From: Hungatella sp. UBA3048
GTDB taxonomy: Bacteria > Bacillota > Clostridia > Lachnospirales > Lachnospiraceae
Assembly (NCBI GenBank): GCA_002367105.1
Contig: DFCS01000012.1
Span: 87,238 to 151,237 of the forward strand
DNA length: 64,000 nt
Direction of reading: 5' to 3'
Below are positions 18,809 through 26,708 of this stretch, piece after piece. Positions within the stretch are counted from its first letter, which is position 1. Each line of letters opens with the position of its first letter. The notes below the pieces were generated by a model. It made no database searches, was not told where the DNA came from, and worked only from the letters and a program-made list of their open reading frames with translations. Position numbers and translations under genes: made by a program.

Positions 18809-18935
18809 CCTATTTTTTGCCCATGTACTTTGGGCATAAAGGGATACCCGCAGGGTGTTTCCTATTATTTGCCCATGTATTTTGGGCATAAAGGGATACC
18901 CACAGGGTGTTTCCTATTATTTGCACCGCAGGGTT
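18809..18935 (-). repeat. 52-nt tandem repeat (two full copies, one truncated) in the addB leader
   Basis: Two copies with an exact 52-nt period (18809-18860 and 18861-18912) are followed by a shortened third (18913-18935). Each copy contains a small hairpin GCCCA/TGGGC and, on the addB strand, GGGTATCCCTTTATGCCC. The unit is not a multiple of three, so it is not coding. Related copies occur upstream of the MATE, YtxH-like and rhaB genes. Confidence 0.85.
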
Positions 18936-19073
18936 CTGTAATCTGCGAAAAACAAAACTCGTGTTCGCTTATTATCTTAACACAGATTTCCTACTCCAAC
19001 AATGAAATCTTAGGTATGAAACCCCCGGCCCCATTCATACATTATAACAAAACTGTACGGAGGGCCTTTTTTT

Positions 19074-19514
19074 ATGAGCTCTAAAACAAAAATAGTTGTT
19101 TTACGAATGAAAGAAATCATCTATACTGCAATCTTCGTTGGCCTTGGAATCCTACTCATCACTTTGTTTTTAGTCATGTTCCGCCCGAAGAAGGATGCTG
19201 TTCCGACTTCCGGCGATCCTGTGCACTATGTTCCGGGAGTGTATTCCTCTGTCATTACGTTGAACAGTCAGGATATCAATGTGGAGGTTACAGTTGACTC
19301 CAAAAAAATCACTTCCGTTACCCTGGTTCCTTTGAGCGAAGCCGTCACCACCATGTATCCCCTGATGCAGCCGGCCATGGATAACTTATCACAGCAGATT
19401 ATTAATAACCAGTCCACAAAGAACGTATCCTATGCAACCGAATCCCGCTATACTTCGGGCGTGCTTCTAAAAGCCGTGGATCAGGCCATTGCAAAAGCGC
19501 AGATAACGGAATAA
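19074..19514 (+). CDS. Membrane-anchored FMN-binding-domain-like protein
   Basis: A 146-residue protein with one N-terminal membrane segment (IIYTAIFVGLGILLITLFLV, about residues 15-34) and a domain that would face outside. The exported part has the FMN_bind layout: GVYSSVITLN, INVEVTVDSKKITSVTLVPL and a C-terminal YTSGVLLKAVDQAI, where the family usually has a Thr/Ser flavinylation site. The usual SGAT motif is replaced by SRYTSG, so covalent FMN attachment is uncertain. GGAGGG lies upstream of the ATG. It stands alone between the divergent addB gene and the MATE gene. Function unknown. Confidence 0.7.
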   Translation: MSSKTKIVVLRMKEIIYTAIFVGLGILLITLFLVMFRPKKDAVPTSGDPVHYVPGVYSSVITLNSQDINVEVTVDSKKITSVTLVPLSEAVTTMYPLMQPAMDNLSQQIINNQSTKNVSYATESRYTSGVLLKAVDQAIAKAQITE

Positions 19515-19581
19515 GGCGGGGATTGTATTTTTCCATTTTTGACAGTATAATGGAAAAAAAGAATACATAATTACTTGAATG

Positions 19582-19633
19582 AGGAAACACCTTAAGGGTA
19601 TCCTTCTATGCCCGGAAATCGCGGGCAGGAAAG
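19582..19633 (+). repeat. Single copy of the 52-nt repeat upstream of the MATE gene
   Basis: Matches the addB repeat in gene orientation (GGAAACACC, GGGTATCC, TATGCCC). Its hairpin is GCCCG/CGGGC, a different but still paired arm compared with GCCCA/TGGGC elsewhere. It ends about 12 bases before the MATE start codon. Confidence 0.75.
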
Positions 19634-19644
19634 AGGAAGCAAAG

Positions 19645-21033
19645 ATGAACCAGAACGCGGACATAACAGATGCACATAAGCAAAATCAGATTACAGAGGG
19701 AGTGATTTGGAAACAGCTTCTTCTGTTTTTCTTTCCCATTTTATTTGGAACCTTTTTTCAGCAGCTTTATAATACCACCGATGCAATCATTGTTGGGCGA
19801 TTCGTTGGAAAAGAAGCATTGGCAGCCGTTGGAGGCCCTACGGGACCCCTTATCAATCTTTTGATCGGGTTCTTCATAGGGCTTTCATCCGGTGCCAGTG
19901 TCACCATTTCCCAGTTTTTCGGAGCCGGACAGGAGGAACAAGTAAGCCGTGCGGTCCACACTGCCATCGCATTTTCCATCGTATGCGGAGCGGTTATTAT
20001 GATTATCGGCATTCCGGCAACGCCTTACGCCTTAAAGGCCATGGGAACGCCTGATGATATCCTGCATTATGCGGTCCTGTTCATGCGGATCTATTTTGTA
20101 GGAGTGATTCCCAATCTTGTTTACAATATGGGGGCAGGAATCCTTCGGGCCATTGGAGATTCCAAGCGTCCGCTTTACTTTTTGATCGCAAGCTGCTTTA
20201 CCAATATCATCCTTGATATCATATTCGTCGTTTACTGCCATATGGGAGTTATGGGAGCTGCCCTTGCCACCATACTTTCCCAGCTCCTCAGTGCTGTTCT
20301 TGTGATTCTTGTTTTAATCCGGACAAGCGGAGCTTACCATCTGAACTTAAAAGCCGTGAGGATCGACCGGGATATGCTGCGGCGCATCATAAGGATCGGA
20401 TTTCCTGCGGGACTTCAATCCGTTATGTACTCCTCTTCCAACATCATCATCCAGTCCAGCGTTAATACTCTGGGAACCGACACCATTGCCGCATGGACAG
20501 CCTACGGAAAGATAGACAGCGTGTTCTGGATGATCATCAGCGCCTTCGGTATCTCCATCACTACCTTTGTGGGGCAGAATTACGGAGCCGGAAAAAAAGA
20601 CCGGGTCTACAAAGGAATCCGGGTCTGCCTGGCTATGAGCTTTACCGCGGCCATCGGGCTCAGCATTCTTTTATATACTTTTGGAAATTACGTTTATCTG
20701 CTGTTTACCACTGATGCTGCCGTAATTGAAAAAGGAACGGAAATACTCCGTTACCTTGCTCCCACATTTTTTACATACGTCTGCATTGAAATTTACTCCG
20801 GTTCCCTTCGCGGAGCCGGTGACTGCTGGATTCCCATGATCCTCACAAGCCTTGGGGTCTGTGCGCTCCGTGTGATCTGGATCTGCGTGGCAGTTCCCCT
20901 GCGTCCTACCATTGAAACTGTGATTTTCAGTTACCCATTGACCTGGGCTGTAACCTCGTTATTATTCATCATATACTTTAACTGGTTCGGCAAATTAAGG
21001 AGAAAACGGCTCCCCGCTTTTTTTAAAAAATAA
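19645..21033 (+). CDS. MATE family multidrug efflux transporter
   Basis: Cation-driven exporter of the NorM/DinF superfamily with 12 predicted membrane segments (462 residues from the chosen start). Family marks are FPILFGTFFQQLYNTTDAII (about residues 30-49), VGKEALAAVGG, and the mirrored second half with FPAGLQSVMYSSSNIIIQS. An upstream frame start at 19579 reads through the 52-nt repeat; the ATG at 19645 follows GAGGAAGC. The substrate is not predictable. A strong terminator follows. Confidence 0.92.
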   Translation: MNQNADITDAHKQNQITEGVIWKQLLLFFFPILFGTFFQQLYNTTDAIIVGRFVGKEALAAVGGPTGPLINLLIGFFIGLSSGASVTISQFFGAGQEEQVSRAVHTAIAFSIVCGAVIMIIGIPATPYALKAMGTPDDILHYAVLFMRIYFVGVIPNLVYNMGAGILRAIGDSKRPLYFLIASCFTNIILDIIFVVYCHMGVMGAALATILSQLLSAVLVILVLIRTSGAYHLNLKAVRIDRDMLRRIIRIGFPAGLQSVMYSSSNIIIQSSVNTLGTDTIAAWTAYGKIDSVFWMIISAFGISITTFVGQNYGAGKKDRVYKGIRVCLAMSFTAAIGLSILLYTFGNYVYLLFTTDAAVIEKGTEILRYLAPTFFTYVCIEIYSGSLRGAGDCWIPMILTSLGVCALRVIWICVAVPLRPTIETVIFSYPLTWAVTSLLFIIYFNWFGKLRRKRLPAFFKK

Positions 21034-21052
21034 TTGGTTTAAAACCTTACCC

Positions 21053-21094
21053 AGCGAGACATATACTGTATTTTTAAGCAGTATATGTCTCGCT
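21053..21094. terminator. Bidirectional terminator between the MATE and yitT genes
   Basis: Perfect 16-bp stem (AGCGAGACATATACTG and its complement) with a T-rich loop, between converging genes. Confidence 0.75.
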
Positions 21095-21117
21095 TCCGGT
21101 TTAAGGGATTATCGGGA

Positions 21118-21990
21118 TCATTCCATGGGCGCCCTGTAAAAAGTCCCGTAAAACTGCTGGGTTTTAAACATGTTTACGATCACATGCTCATCCACCTCAT
21201 GAAACAGCGCTACAATGTCGGCCACCTCATAGGAAGATACCACGGTATGGAGAAGGTACATCTTCTTCTTGCTGTAGCCTCCCACCGCATCCACGCAGGA
21301 AATTCCATGATGGAATGCCTCTACGTATTTACCTGCAAGCTTTGGCCCCTCTACTGTTGTGATCTGAAGGGTAACTCTTTCGTATCTGTGATGAAAGGTG
21401 GAGATAACCTTCGTTCCTACAAACTGGAATAAAATGGAATACCCTGCATAATCCCACCCAAAGATTCCTCCGAAAATACAAAGCAGAATCACATTCCCTA
21501 TAAAAACCTCGGACCAGATGGAATTGCCCGTCTTATTGGAAACATACAGGGCTATGAAATCCGTTCCCCCGCTGGAAGCATTGCCACGAAGAGCAAGAAC
21601 AATGCCAAACCCATAGAGGACACCTCCGTAAATTACATTTAAAATTCTATCATCAAAAATAGGTGAAAAATTAAATATCCTTAAAAATGCACTGGTTAAA
21701 AAAACCTGCATCAAGGAAAAAAAAGTAAACCGTTTGCTGATATTCCTGCTGCAGGCCCACGCAACCGGAATGTTCAAAGCAATCATGCCCAGAGAAGTAG
21801 AAATATTAAACCCATATAGGGACGTCACCCGGTCAACCAAAATTGCAATACCCGTAAATCCTCCTGACAGAAGACCTGCAGGCTTAATAAACGCCTGGAT
21901 AACATAGGTCTGTAAAAGTGCGGAGACTACAACTGCAATGGTCGTCATCGCATTGCGGACGCGCTTATCTCTCCTAAGTTTCTTCCACAT
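21118..21990 (-). CDS. YitT family membrane protein (DUF161/DUF2179)
   Basis: A 290-residue membrane protein. Five to six hydrophobic segments occupy about residues 15-200 (SGGFTGIAILV and SSGGTDFIALYV are typical YitT motifs), followed by a soluble DUF2179 domain in the C-terminal third (VTLQITTVEGPKLAGKY onward). YitT proteins have no firmly known transport substrate. I start it at the ATG at 21990 after AGGAGGAATTTT rather than the frame start at 22005. A promoter 200 bp upstream and a structured leader suggest regulation at the RNA level. Confidence 0.9.
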   Translation of the reverse strand: MWKKLRRDKRVRNAMTTIAVVVSALLQTYVIQAFIKPAGLLSGGFTGIAILVDRVTSLYGFNISTSLGMIALNIPVAWACSRNISKRFTFFSLMQVFLTSAFLRIFNFSPIFDDRILNVIYGGVLYGFGIVLALRGNASSGGTDFIALYVSNKTGNSIWSEVFIGNVILLCIFGGIFGWDYAGYSILFQFVGTKVISTFHHRYERVTLQITTVEGPKLAGKYVEAFHHGISCVDAVGGYSKKKMYLLHTVVSSYEVADIVALFHEVDEHVIVNMFKTQQFYGTFYRAPME

Positions 21991-22190
21991 AAAATTCCTC
22001 CTCATCTTTACATGATATTATATGTAAATCCTTCTCTTGTATCAATTTTTTTTAAATTAATAGAGGATTGCCCTTCCCCCACAGAAGGCAATCCCCCGTC
22101 ACGATCTGAACCGTCACATTATTCAGTTCTGCTACCTGGCATCCCCATGCCAAAATCACGCACACAAGGAATTACTTTGTGCTTCTCACA
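21991..22190 (-). promoter_or_regulatory. Structured ~200-nt leader of the yitT gene, or a separate small RNA
   Basis: Between a strong minus-strand promoter and the yitT ATG the RNA can form four local hairpins: CACAAAG/CTTGTG (22163-22181), GGCAT/ATGCC (22138-22151), CTGAA/TTCAG (22106-22126) and a GC-rich GGATTGCC/GGCAATCC hairpin (22065-22094). The last is not followed by a clear T-run on the minus strand. I cannot assign it to a riboswitch or to 6S RNA. The rest of 22226-22417 shows only AT-rich sequence and a weak sporulation-type promoter. Confidence 0.45.
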
Positions 22191-22196
22191 TGGACG

Positions 22197-22225
22197 ATAA
22201 TACCATCTATTGTCTAAAAAGTCAA
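22197..22225 (-). promoter_or_regulatory. Promoter of the yitT leader
   Basis: Minus-strand -35 TTGACT (22220-22225), 17-bp spacer, -10 TATTAT (22197-22202). Confidence 0.6.
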
Positions 22226-22312
22226 CGTTTTTAGTACATTTTACTAAAGGACTTTTTATAAAAAAGGACCATTTTAATATCTTTTCATACAAGATCAAGT
22301 CGAAAGTCCTCG

Positions 22313-22343
22313 GAATACGTACAGAATTTATAAAACATAATTT
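22313..22343 (+). promoter_or_regulatory. Possible sporulation (SigF/SigG-type) promoter of spoVAF
   Basis: GAATA (22313-22317) and CATAATTT (22336-22343) resemble forespore sigma boxes, but the 18-bp spacer is slightly wide. It lies 75 bp before the start codon of a spore-germination gene. Confidence 0.3.
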
Positions 22344-22417
22344 CCTGGAAAATGCACATACTTATTTTATTACCGCCCGCACTACGGACATTTTTTATTT
22401 GCAAGGAGATAATCGCC

Positions 22418-23827
22418 ATGGAATTTTCCAACAGCCTTTCCAATAATATGAACTACTTAAACACTAAGATTGATGTAGACGGAAACTTTGACATTGTTTA
22501 CCGGACCTTTTATATCGGGGAACAGGAAGCCTGCCTTTACTTCATTGAAGGTTTTACCCAGAGTGATGCGTGGCAGAAGATCCTGGACAACTTATTATCC
22601 ATTCAGGCAGATGATATGCCGCCGGATGCCCATGAATTTTCCAAAAGGTTTCTCCCTTATGGTCAGGTGGGTCTCGTAAAAGACGATGAAACCATGATCA
22701 AACAGCTTTTGACCGGAGTATCCTGCCTTTTCGTTAATGGGTACGACAAATGCCTGACCGTGGACTGCCGAAGTTATCCGGCCAGAAGCGTCTCAGAGCC
22801 GGAAAAAGACAAAGTTCTAAGAGGATCAAGAGATGGATTTGTAGAAACCCTGGTTTTTAATACCGCTCTTATCCGCCGCAGGATCCGTGATCCCAAGCTT
22901 ACCATAGAAGTCATGAATGCCGGAGAAAGCTCCCACACGGATATCGCCATCTGCTACTTCAAGGGGCGGCATGATGAAAATCTTTTAACCATGATCAAGG
23001 ACCGGATCAGCAAGCTTAAGGTCGATGCCCTTACCATGAACCAGGAAAGCCTTGCGGAGTGTATCTATCCCCATAAATGGTTTAACCCTTTCCCCAAATT
23101 CAAATATTCCGAGCGGCCGGATACTGCCGCTGCTTCCATACTGGAAGGGAACATTATCGTCCTGGTGGACAACTCTCCTTCAGCCATGATTTTACCTTCC
23201 TCTGTCTTTGATATCATCGAGGAAGCCGATGACTATTATTTTCCCCCTGTTACCGGGACTTACCTTAGGCTGTCCCGCCTGGTCATTTCCATTCTGACCC
23301 TGTATTTAACACCTATGTGGCTGCTTTTTATGCAAAATCCGGAAATGATCCCTTCCTGGCTGCAATTTATCCGCTTATCGGAACAGCCCCAGGTTCCCCT
23401 GCTTTTCCAGCTCCTGATTCTGGAATTTGCCATTGATGGTCTGAGGCTTGCGGCTGTCAATACTCCCAGCATGCTGACCACGCCTCTCAGTGTGATCGCC
23501 GGTATTGTTCTTGGTGAATATTCCGTAAAATCCGGCTGGTTTAACAGTGAGACTATGCTTTATATGGCCTTTGTGACCATTGCCAACTACTCCCAGTCAA
23601 GCTTTGAGCTGGGCTATGCCTTTAAGTTCATGCGCCTGATCATGCTGATCACCACCGCCCTGCTGAATTTCTGGGGATTCGTGGGCGGCGTCGCGCTTTC
23701 CATAGGCGCAATTGTGTTTAATAAAACCATAGCCGGAAAGAGTTATATCTATCCCCTGATTCCATTTCACCTTTCAGAACTGAAAAAACGGTTCTTCCGG
23801 GGAAGGCTTCCTCATAAGGAGAAGTAA
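22418..23827 (+). CDS. spoVAF: GerA-family spore germination protein (SpoVAF-like)
   Basis: Membrane protein of the GerA/SpoVAF family, a component of the spore inner-membrane germination machinery (469 residues). The soluble N-terminal part includes YGQVGLVKDDETMIKQLLTG and GSRDGFVETLVFNTALIRRR (about residues 85-170), a classic family motif. The C-terminal half has four to five hydrophobic segments with the NTPSMLTTPLSVIAG signature. The ATG at 22418 follows AAGGAGATAATCGCC; the frame start at 22352 is upstream of that site. It stands alone, away from any spoVA operon, and overlaps the 3' end of the convergent PHP gene by 16 bp. Confidence 0.9.
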   Translation: MEFSNSLSNNMNYLNTKIDVDGNFDIVYRTFYIGEQEACLYFIEGFTQSDAWQKILDNLLSIQADDMPPDAHEFSKRFLPYGQVGLVKDDETMIKQLLTGVSCLFVNGYDKCLTVDCRSYPARSVSEPEKDKVLRGSRDGFVETLVFNTALIRRRIRDPKLTIEVMNAGESSHTDIAICYFKGRHDENLLTMIKDRISKLKVDALTMNQESLAECIYPHKWFNPFPKFKYSERPDTAAASILEGNIIVLVDNSPSAMILPSSVFDIIEEADDYYFPPVTGTYLRLSRLVISILTLYLTPMWLLFMQNPEMIPSWLQFIRLSEQPQVPLLFQLLILEFAIDGLRLAAVNTPSMLTTPLSVIAGIVLGEYSVKSGWFNSETMLYMAFVTIANYSQSSFELGYAFKFMRLIMLITTALLNFWGFVGGVALSIGAIVFNKTIAGKSYIYPLIPFHLSELKKRFFRGRLPHKEK

Positions 23828-24663
23828 CCGGTTAACAGATGCTCCAATCCTTCCGCCAGCTCTTCCGGCAGCTTCTCAGCCCCCGGAAGAGCTGGCTTCT
23901 TCATGTAAATACCGTGGTAATCGCTGCCGCCGGTGACCATTAAATGCCGGTTTTCTGCCACAGCCAATAATTCTTCCCGGACATCTTCCGGGTTATCATG
24001 ATGGTACACTTCAACGCCATCCAGACATTCTTCTCTTAAAAGGGCATCATAAAGCTGTCTGTCCTTTCTCTTTATCTTCCCGGGGTGAGCCAAAACCACA
24101 TATCCCCCAGCCTCCTTTATCATCCCACATATCTTATTGAAACTTCTATAAGAGAAACGATCCTCTTCCTCATAGGGAGCACCTTTTCCAAAATAAAGGG
24201 GCAGGCTCTTCATAATATCTTCTCTTCTAAGGAGTCCATGGTCAGCCAGAACTCCCAAAAGCTTAGCCCGGTAAAGCGGTCCGCCTCCAGCTTTTTCGAA
24301 AAACTCTTTTTCTTCAATCTCTATTCCCGCCTGCTGCATCTTTAAGATCTGATGCCTTGACCGTTCATTCATCTGTTCCAGAAAGCTGTTGGAATACCCA
24401 CGCAGCTCCGGATTCTCCGGATCGATCCCATAACCCAGCACATGAAATTTCATTCCCTTCTCTGCAGCCGTAAACTCTGCAGCCGGTATATAAGGAATAC
24501 AATACTTAATTGACGCCTTTTCTTCTTCTTTAAGGCCCAATACCGTATCGTGATCCGTTATAGCTGCCGCCTTTAGGCCCTGCTCCTTTGCCAGGGAGTA
24601 AATTTTCATTATTGTTTCACTTCCGTCAGAAAAACAGGAATGCATATGAAAATCCGCTTTCAT
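23812..24663 (-). CDS. PHP-domain phosphoesterase
   Basis: Metal-dependent PHP-family phosphoesterase (283 residues), cytoplasmic. The four PHP motifs are visible: DFHMHSCFSDGS at the N-terminus, ITDHDTV (about residue 37), VVLAHPGK (about 190) and GSDYHGIY (about 249). Relatives act on nucleoside 3',5'-bisphosphates or short RNA; the substrate here is unknown. The ATG at 24663 is five bases after AAGGAGG; a TTG directly before it is in frame but less likely. Confidence 0.88.
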   Translation of the reverse strand: MKADFHMHSCFSDGSETIMKIYSLAKEQGLKAAAITDHDTVLGLKEEEKASIKYCIPYIPAAEFTAAEKGMKFHVLGYGIDPENPELRGYSNSFLEQMNERSRHQILKMQQAGIEIEEKEFFEKAGGGPLYRAKLLGVLADHGLLRREDIMKSLPLYFGKGAPYEEEDRFSYRSFNKICGMIKEAGGYVVLAHPGKIKRKDRQLYDALLREECLDGVEVYHHDNPEDVREELLAVAENRHLMVTGGSDYHGIYMKKPALPGAEKLPEELAEGLEHLLTGYFSL

Positions 24664-24818
24664 CAATGACCTCCTTAAACGTAAGGGTTCTAATAGTCCA
24701 ATTATAGGCTTATCTTATATATAGGTCAACAAATTGCCCAATTTTTGGCATAGGACAAGACAAAAACCGGACATTTCCTCCAATATATGGTATAAAGTTT
24801 CATAAGAAGCCTAATGTC

Positions 24819-24847
24819 TTGAACTATTAATCCAAGCTGCATATACT
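24819..24847 (+). promoter_or_regulatory. Promoter of the murRQP operon
   Basis: -35 TTGAAC (24819-24824), 17-bp spacer, -10 TATACT (24842-24847), about 25 bp before the regulator start codon. Confidence 0.6.
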
Positions 24848-24872
24848 AATACCACAACAAGGGGAAATAAAA

Positions 24873-25802
24873 ATGAAAAGTGTACTGGTTCGTTTGCGAG
24901 AATATCAAAAAGAGATGAGTGTTGCAGAGACCGGTGTCGTACGGTACCTGTTAGACACGCCGGAACAGGCGGTGAAGCTTTCGGTCCACGCTCTGGCAGA
25001 AAAAGGGTATTCTTCCTCTTCCACCGTTATCCGGCTGTGTCATGAACTTGGTTTCTCCGGGTACAAGGAAATGAAGGCTGCCCTGATCTGTGAACTGGCC
25101 ATACGTCAGGAGAATACCAGGGAAAAAATGGAGGAAATCACAGAGAACGATACTTTGGAACAGATCGTCGACAAAATTACATATAAAAACATCGCCTCCT
25201 TAGAGGATACCAGAAATTTAACCGATATATCCGCCCTTAAAAACTGCATTGGACTCTTATGCCAATGCCGCACCATCTGTTTATTCGGAATCGGTTCTTC
25301 CCTTCTGGTGGCCCGGGATGCCTATTTAAAATTCCTCCGGATCAATAAGCCCTGCATCTTAAATGATGACTGGCATTCCCAGCTTTTACAAGCCCGTAAC
25401 ATGAGCCGTGATGATTTAGGACTGATGATCTCCTATTCCGGCAGGACCATGGAGATGATCGAGTGCGCCAGGACCATACAGCAGGTTGGGGCAAAATTCA
25501 TCCTGATCACCCGTTTTGCCGTATCACCACTATCGGAAATGGCAGATTACAACCTATATGTGGCTGCCAATGAATCCATCTTTCGGAGCGGAGCCATGGG
25601 AAGCAGGATCAGCCAGTTAAACATCATTGATATTCTGTATACTGCATACGCTAACCACAACAGCCAATATTCCCTGTCACAGTGGCGCAAAACACACATT
25701 TCCAAGAAAAATCCGTCGTATTTTGAACCTTTCGACGAAGCGTATAATGAGGAGGAAATCAATCATGGTAGATTTAAGCAAGATGACAACAGAAAGCCGT
25801 AA
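24873..25802 (+). CDS. murR: MurR/RpiR-family transcriptional regulator
   Basis: A 309-residue RpiR-type regulator: N-terminal helix-turn-helix (VHALAEKGYSSSSTVIRLCH, about residues 38-57, then LGFSGYKEMKAAL) and a C-terminal SIS sugar-phosphate-binding domain (ICLFGIGSSLLVARD, then LMISYSGRTMEMIECA). As first gene of murR-murQ-murP it most likely senses MurNAc-6-phosphate. Its end overlaps murQ by 38 bp. Confidence 0.85.
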   Translation: MKSVLVRLREYQKEMSVAETGVVRYLLDTPEQAVKLSVHALAEKGYSSSSTVIRLCHELGFSGYKEMKAALICELAIRQENTREKMEEITENDTLEQIVDKITYKNIASLEDTRNLTDISALKNCIGLLCQCRTICLFGIGSSLLVARDAYLKFLRINKPCILNDDWHSQLLQARNMSRDDLGLMISYSGRTMEMIECARTIQQVGAKFILITRFAVSPLSEMADYNLYVAANESIFRSGAMGSRISQLNIIDILYTAYANHNSQYSLSQWRKTHISKKNPSYFEPFDEAYNEEEINHGRFKQDDNRKP

Positions 25803-26670
25803 CCCTGATACCATGGATTTAGACACCATGACACCTTTCGAACTGGTAACAGCCATGAACCAGGAAGACCGGAAGGTGGCGGAGGCTGTAGAAAAAGTCC
25901 TGCCGCAGACTGCCAAAGCAGTGGAATGGGTCTGTGAAGCATTTGAGACCGGAGGCCGGCTCATCTACATGGGAGCAGGGACCAGCGGAAGACTTGGTAT
26001 CTTAGACAGTTCCGAATGCCCCCCCACCTTTGGGGTTGATCCGGGTATGGTGGTCGGCCTGATTGCCGGCGGGGACAGGGCCATCAGGCAGGCAGTGGAA
26101 GGCGCCGAGGACTCAGAGTCACTCGGCATTGAAGATTTAAAAGCCCTGCCCTTATCCCCAAAAGATGTGGTAGTGGGCATTGCGGCCAGCGGAAGGACGC
26201 CCTATGTATCGGCTGCCTTAAGCTATGCAAAAAGCATAGGCTGCCGTACCGTATCCATAGCCTGCAATGAGGGAAGCCTCATTGGAACGTATGCTGACCT
26301 TGCCATCGAACCGGTGGTGGGACCGGAGGTCTTGACCGGCAGCACCCGGTTAAAAGCAGGAACCGCCCAGAAGATGATACTTAACATGATCAGCACCGGA
26401 GCCATGGTAGGCATCGGGAAAGCATACCAGAACCTTATGGTAGATGTGGTGCAGAGCAATGAGAAGCTGCGCACCCGGGCAGAAAATATTCTGATGGCAG
26501 CCACAGACATAACACGTGACGAGGCCAGAAGGCTGTTAAACGATGCAGGAGGGAGCGTGAAGTTAGCCATAGCAATGAAACGAACAGGCGCAGGGCCAAA
26601 AGAAGCAGAAAAGAAATTAAAGGAATCCCGCGGGCATATCCGCGCATGTATGAAAAGGGATTCTGATTAA
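25765..26670 (+). CDS. murQ: N-acetylmuramic acid 6-phosphate etherase
   Basis: Cleaves the lactyl ether of MurNAc-6-phosphate to GlcNAc-6-phosphate and D-lactate in peptidoglycan recycling. The 301-residue protein begins with the conserved TESRNPDTMDLDTM and has a SIS domain (YMGAGTSGRLGILDSSECPP, about residues 67-86) with IAASGRTPY and GSTRLKAGTAQKM later. The start is the ATG at 25765 after GGAGGAAATCAATC; the longer frame from 25627 is inside murR. It precedes the MurNAc-type PTS gene. Confidence 0.95.
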   Translation: MVDLSKMTTESRNPDTMDLDTMTPFELVTAMNQEDRKVAEAVEKVLPQTAKAVEWVCEAFETGGRLIYMGAGTSGRLGILDSSECPPTFGVDPGMVVGLIAGGDRAIRQAVEGAEDSESLGIEDLKALPLSPKDVVVGIAASGRTPYVSAALSYAKSIGCRTVSIACNEGSLIGTYADLAIEPVVGPEVLTGSTRLKAGTAQKMILNMISTGAMVGIGKAYQNLMVDVVQSNEKLRTRAENILMAATDITRDEARRLLNDAGGSVKLAIAMKRTGAGPKEAEKKLKESRGHIRACMKRDSD

Positions 26671-26708
26671 CTATCAATTTATTCATTTCAACTATGGAGG
26701 TGTCTATT

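Noticed and set aside
18791..18889. N-terminal extension of AddB, and similar extensions of the MATE, YtxH-like and RhaB proteins
   Set aside because: The extensions are the 52-nt repeat read as protein; good ribosome sites and family-conserved starts lie downstream.
18809..18935. Tandem repeats as a CRISPR array
   Set aside because: Copies are directly adjacent without unique spacers, only two or three per site, and no cas genes are present.
22065..22190. 6S RNA before yitT
   Set aside because: The 5' and 3' parts do not pair into the long closing stem with a central bubble expected of 6S RNA.
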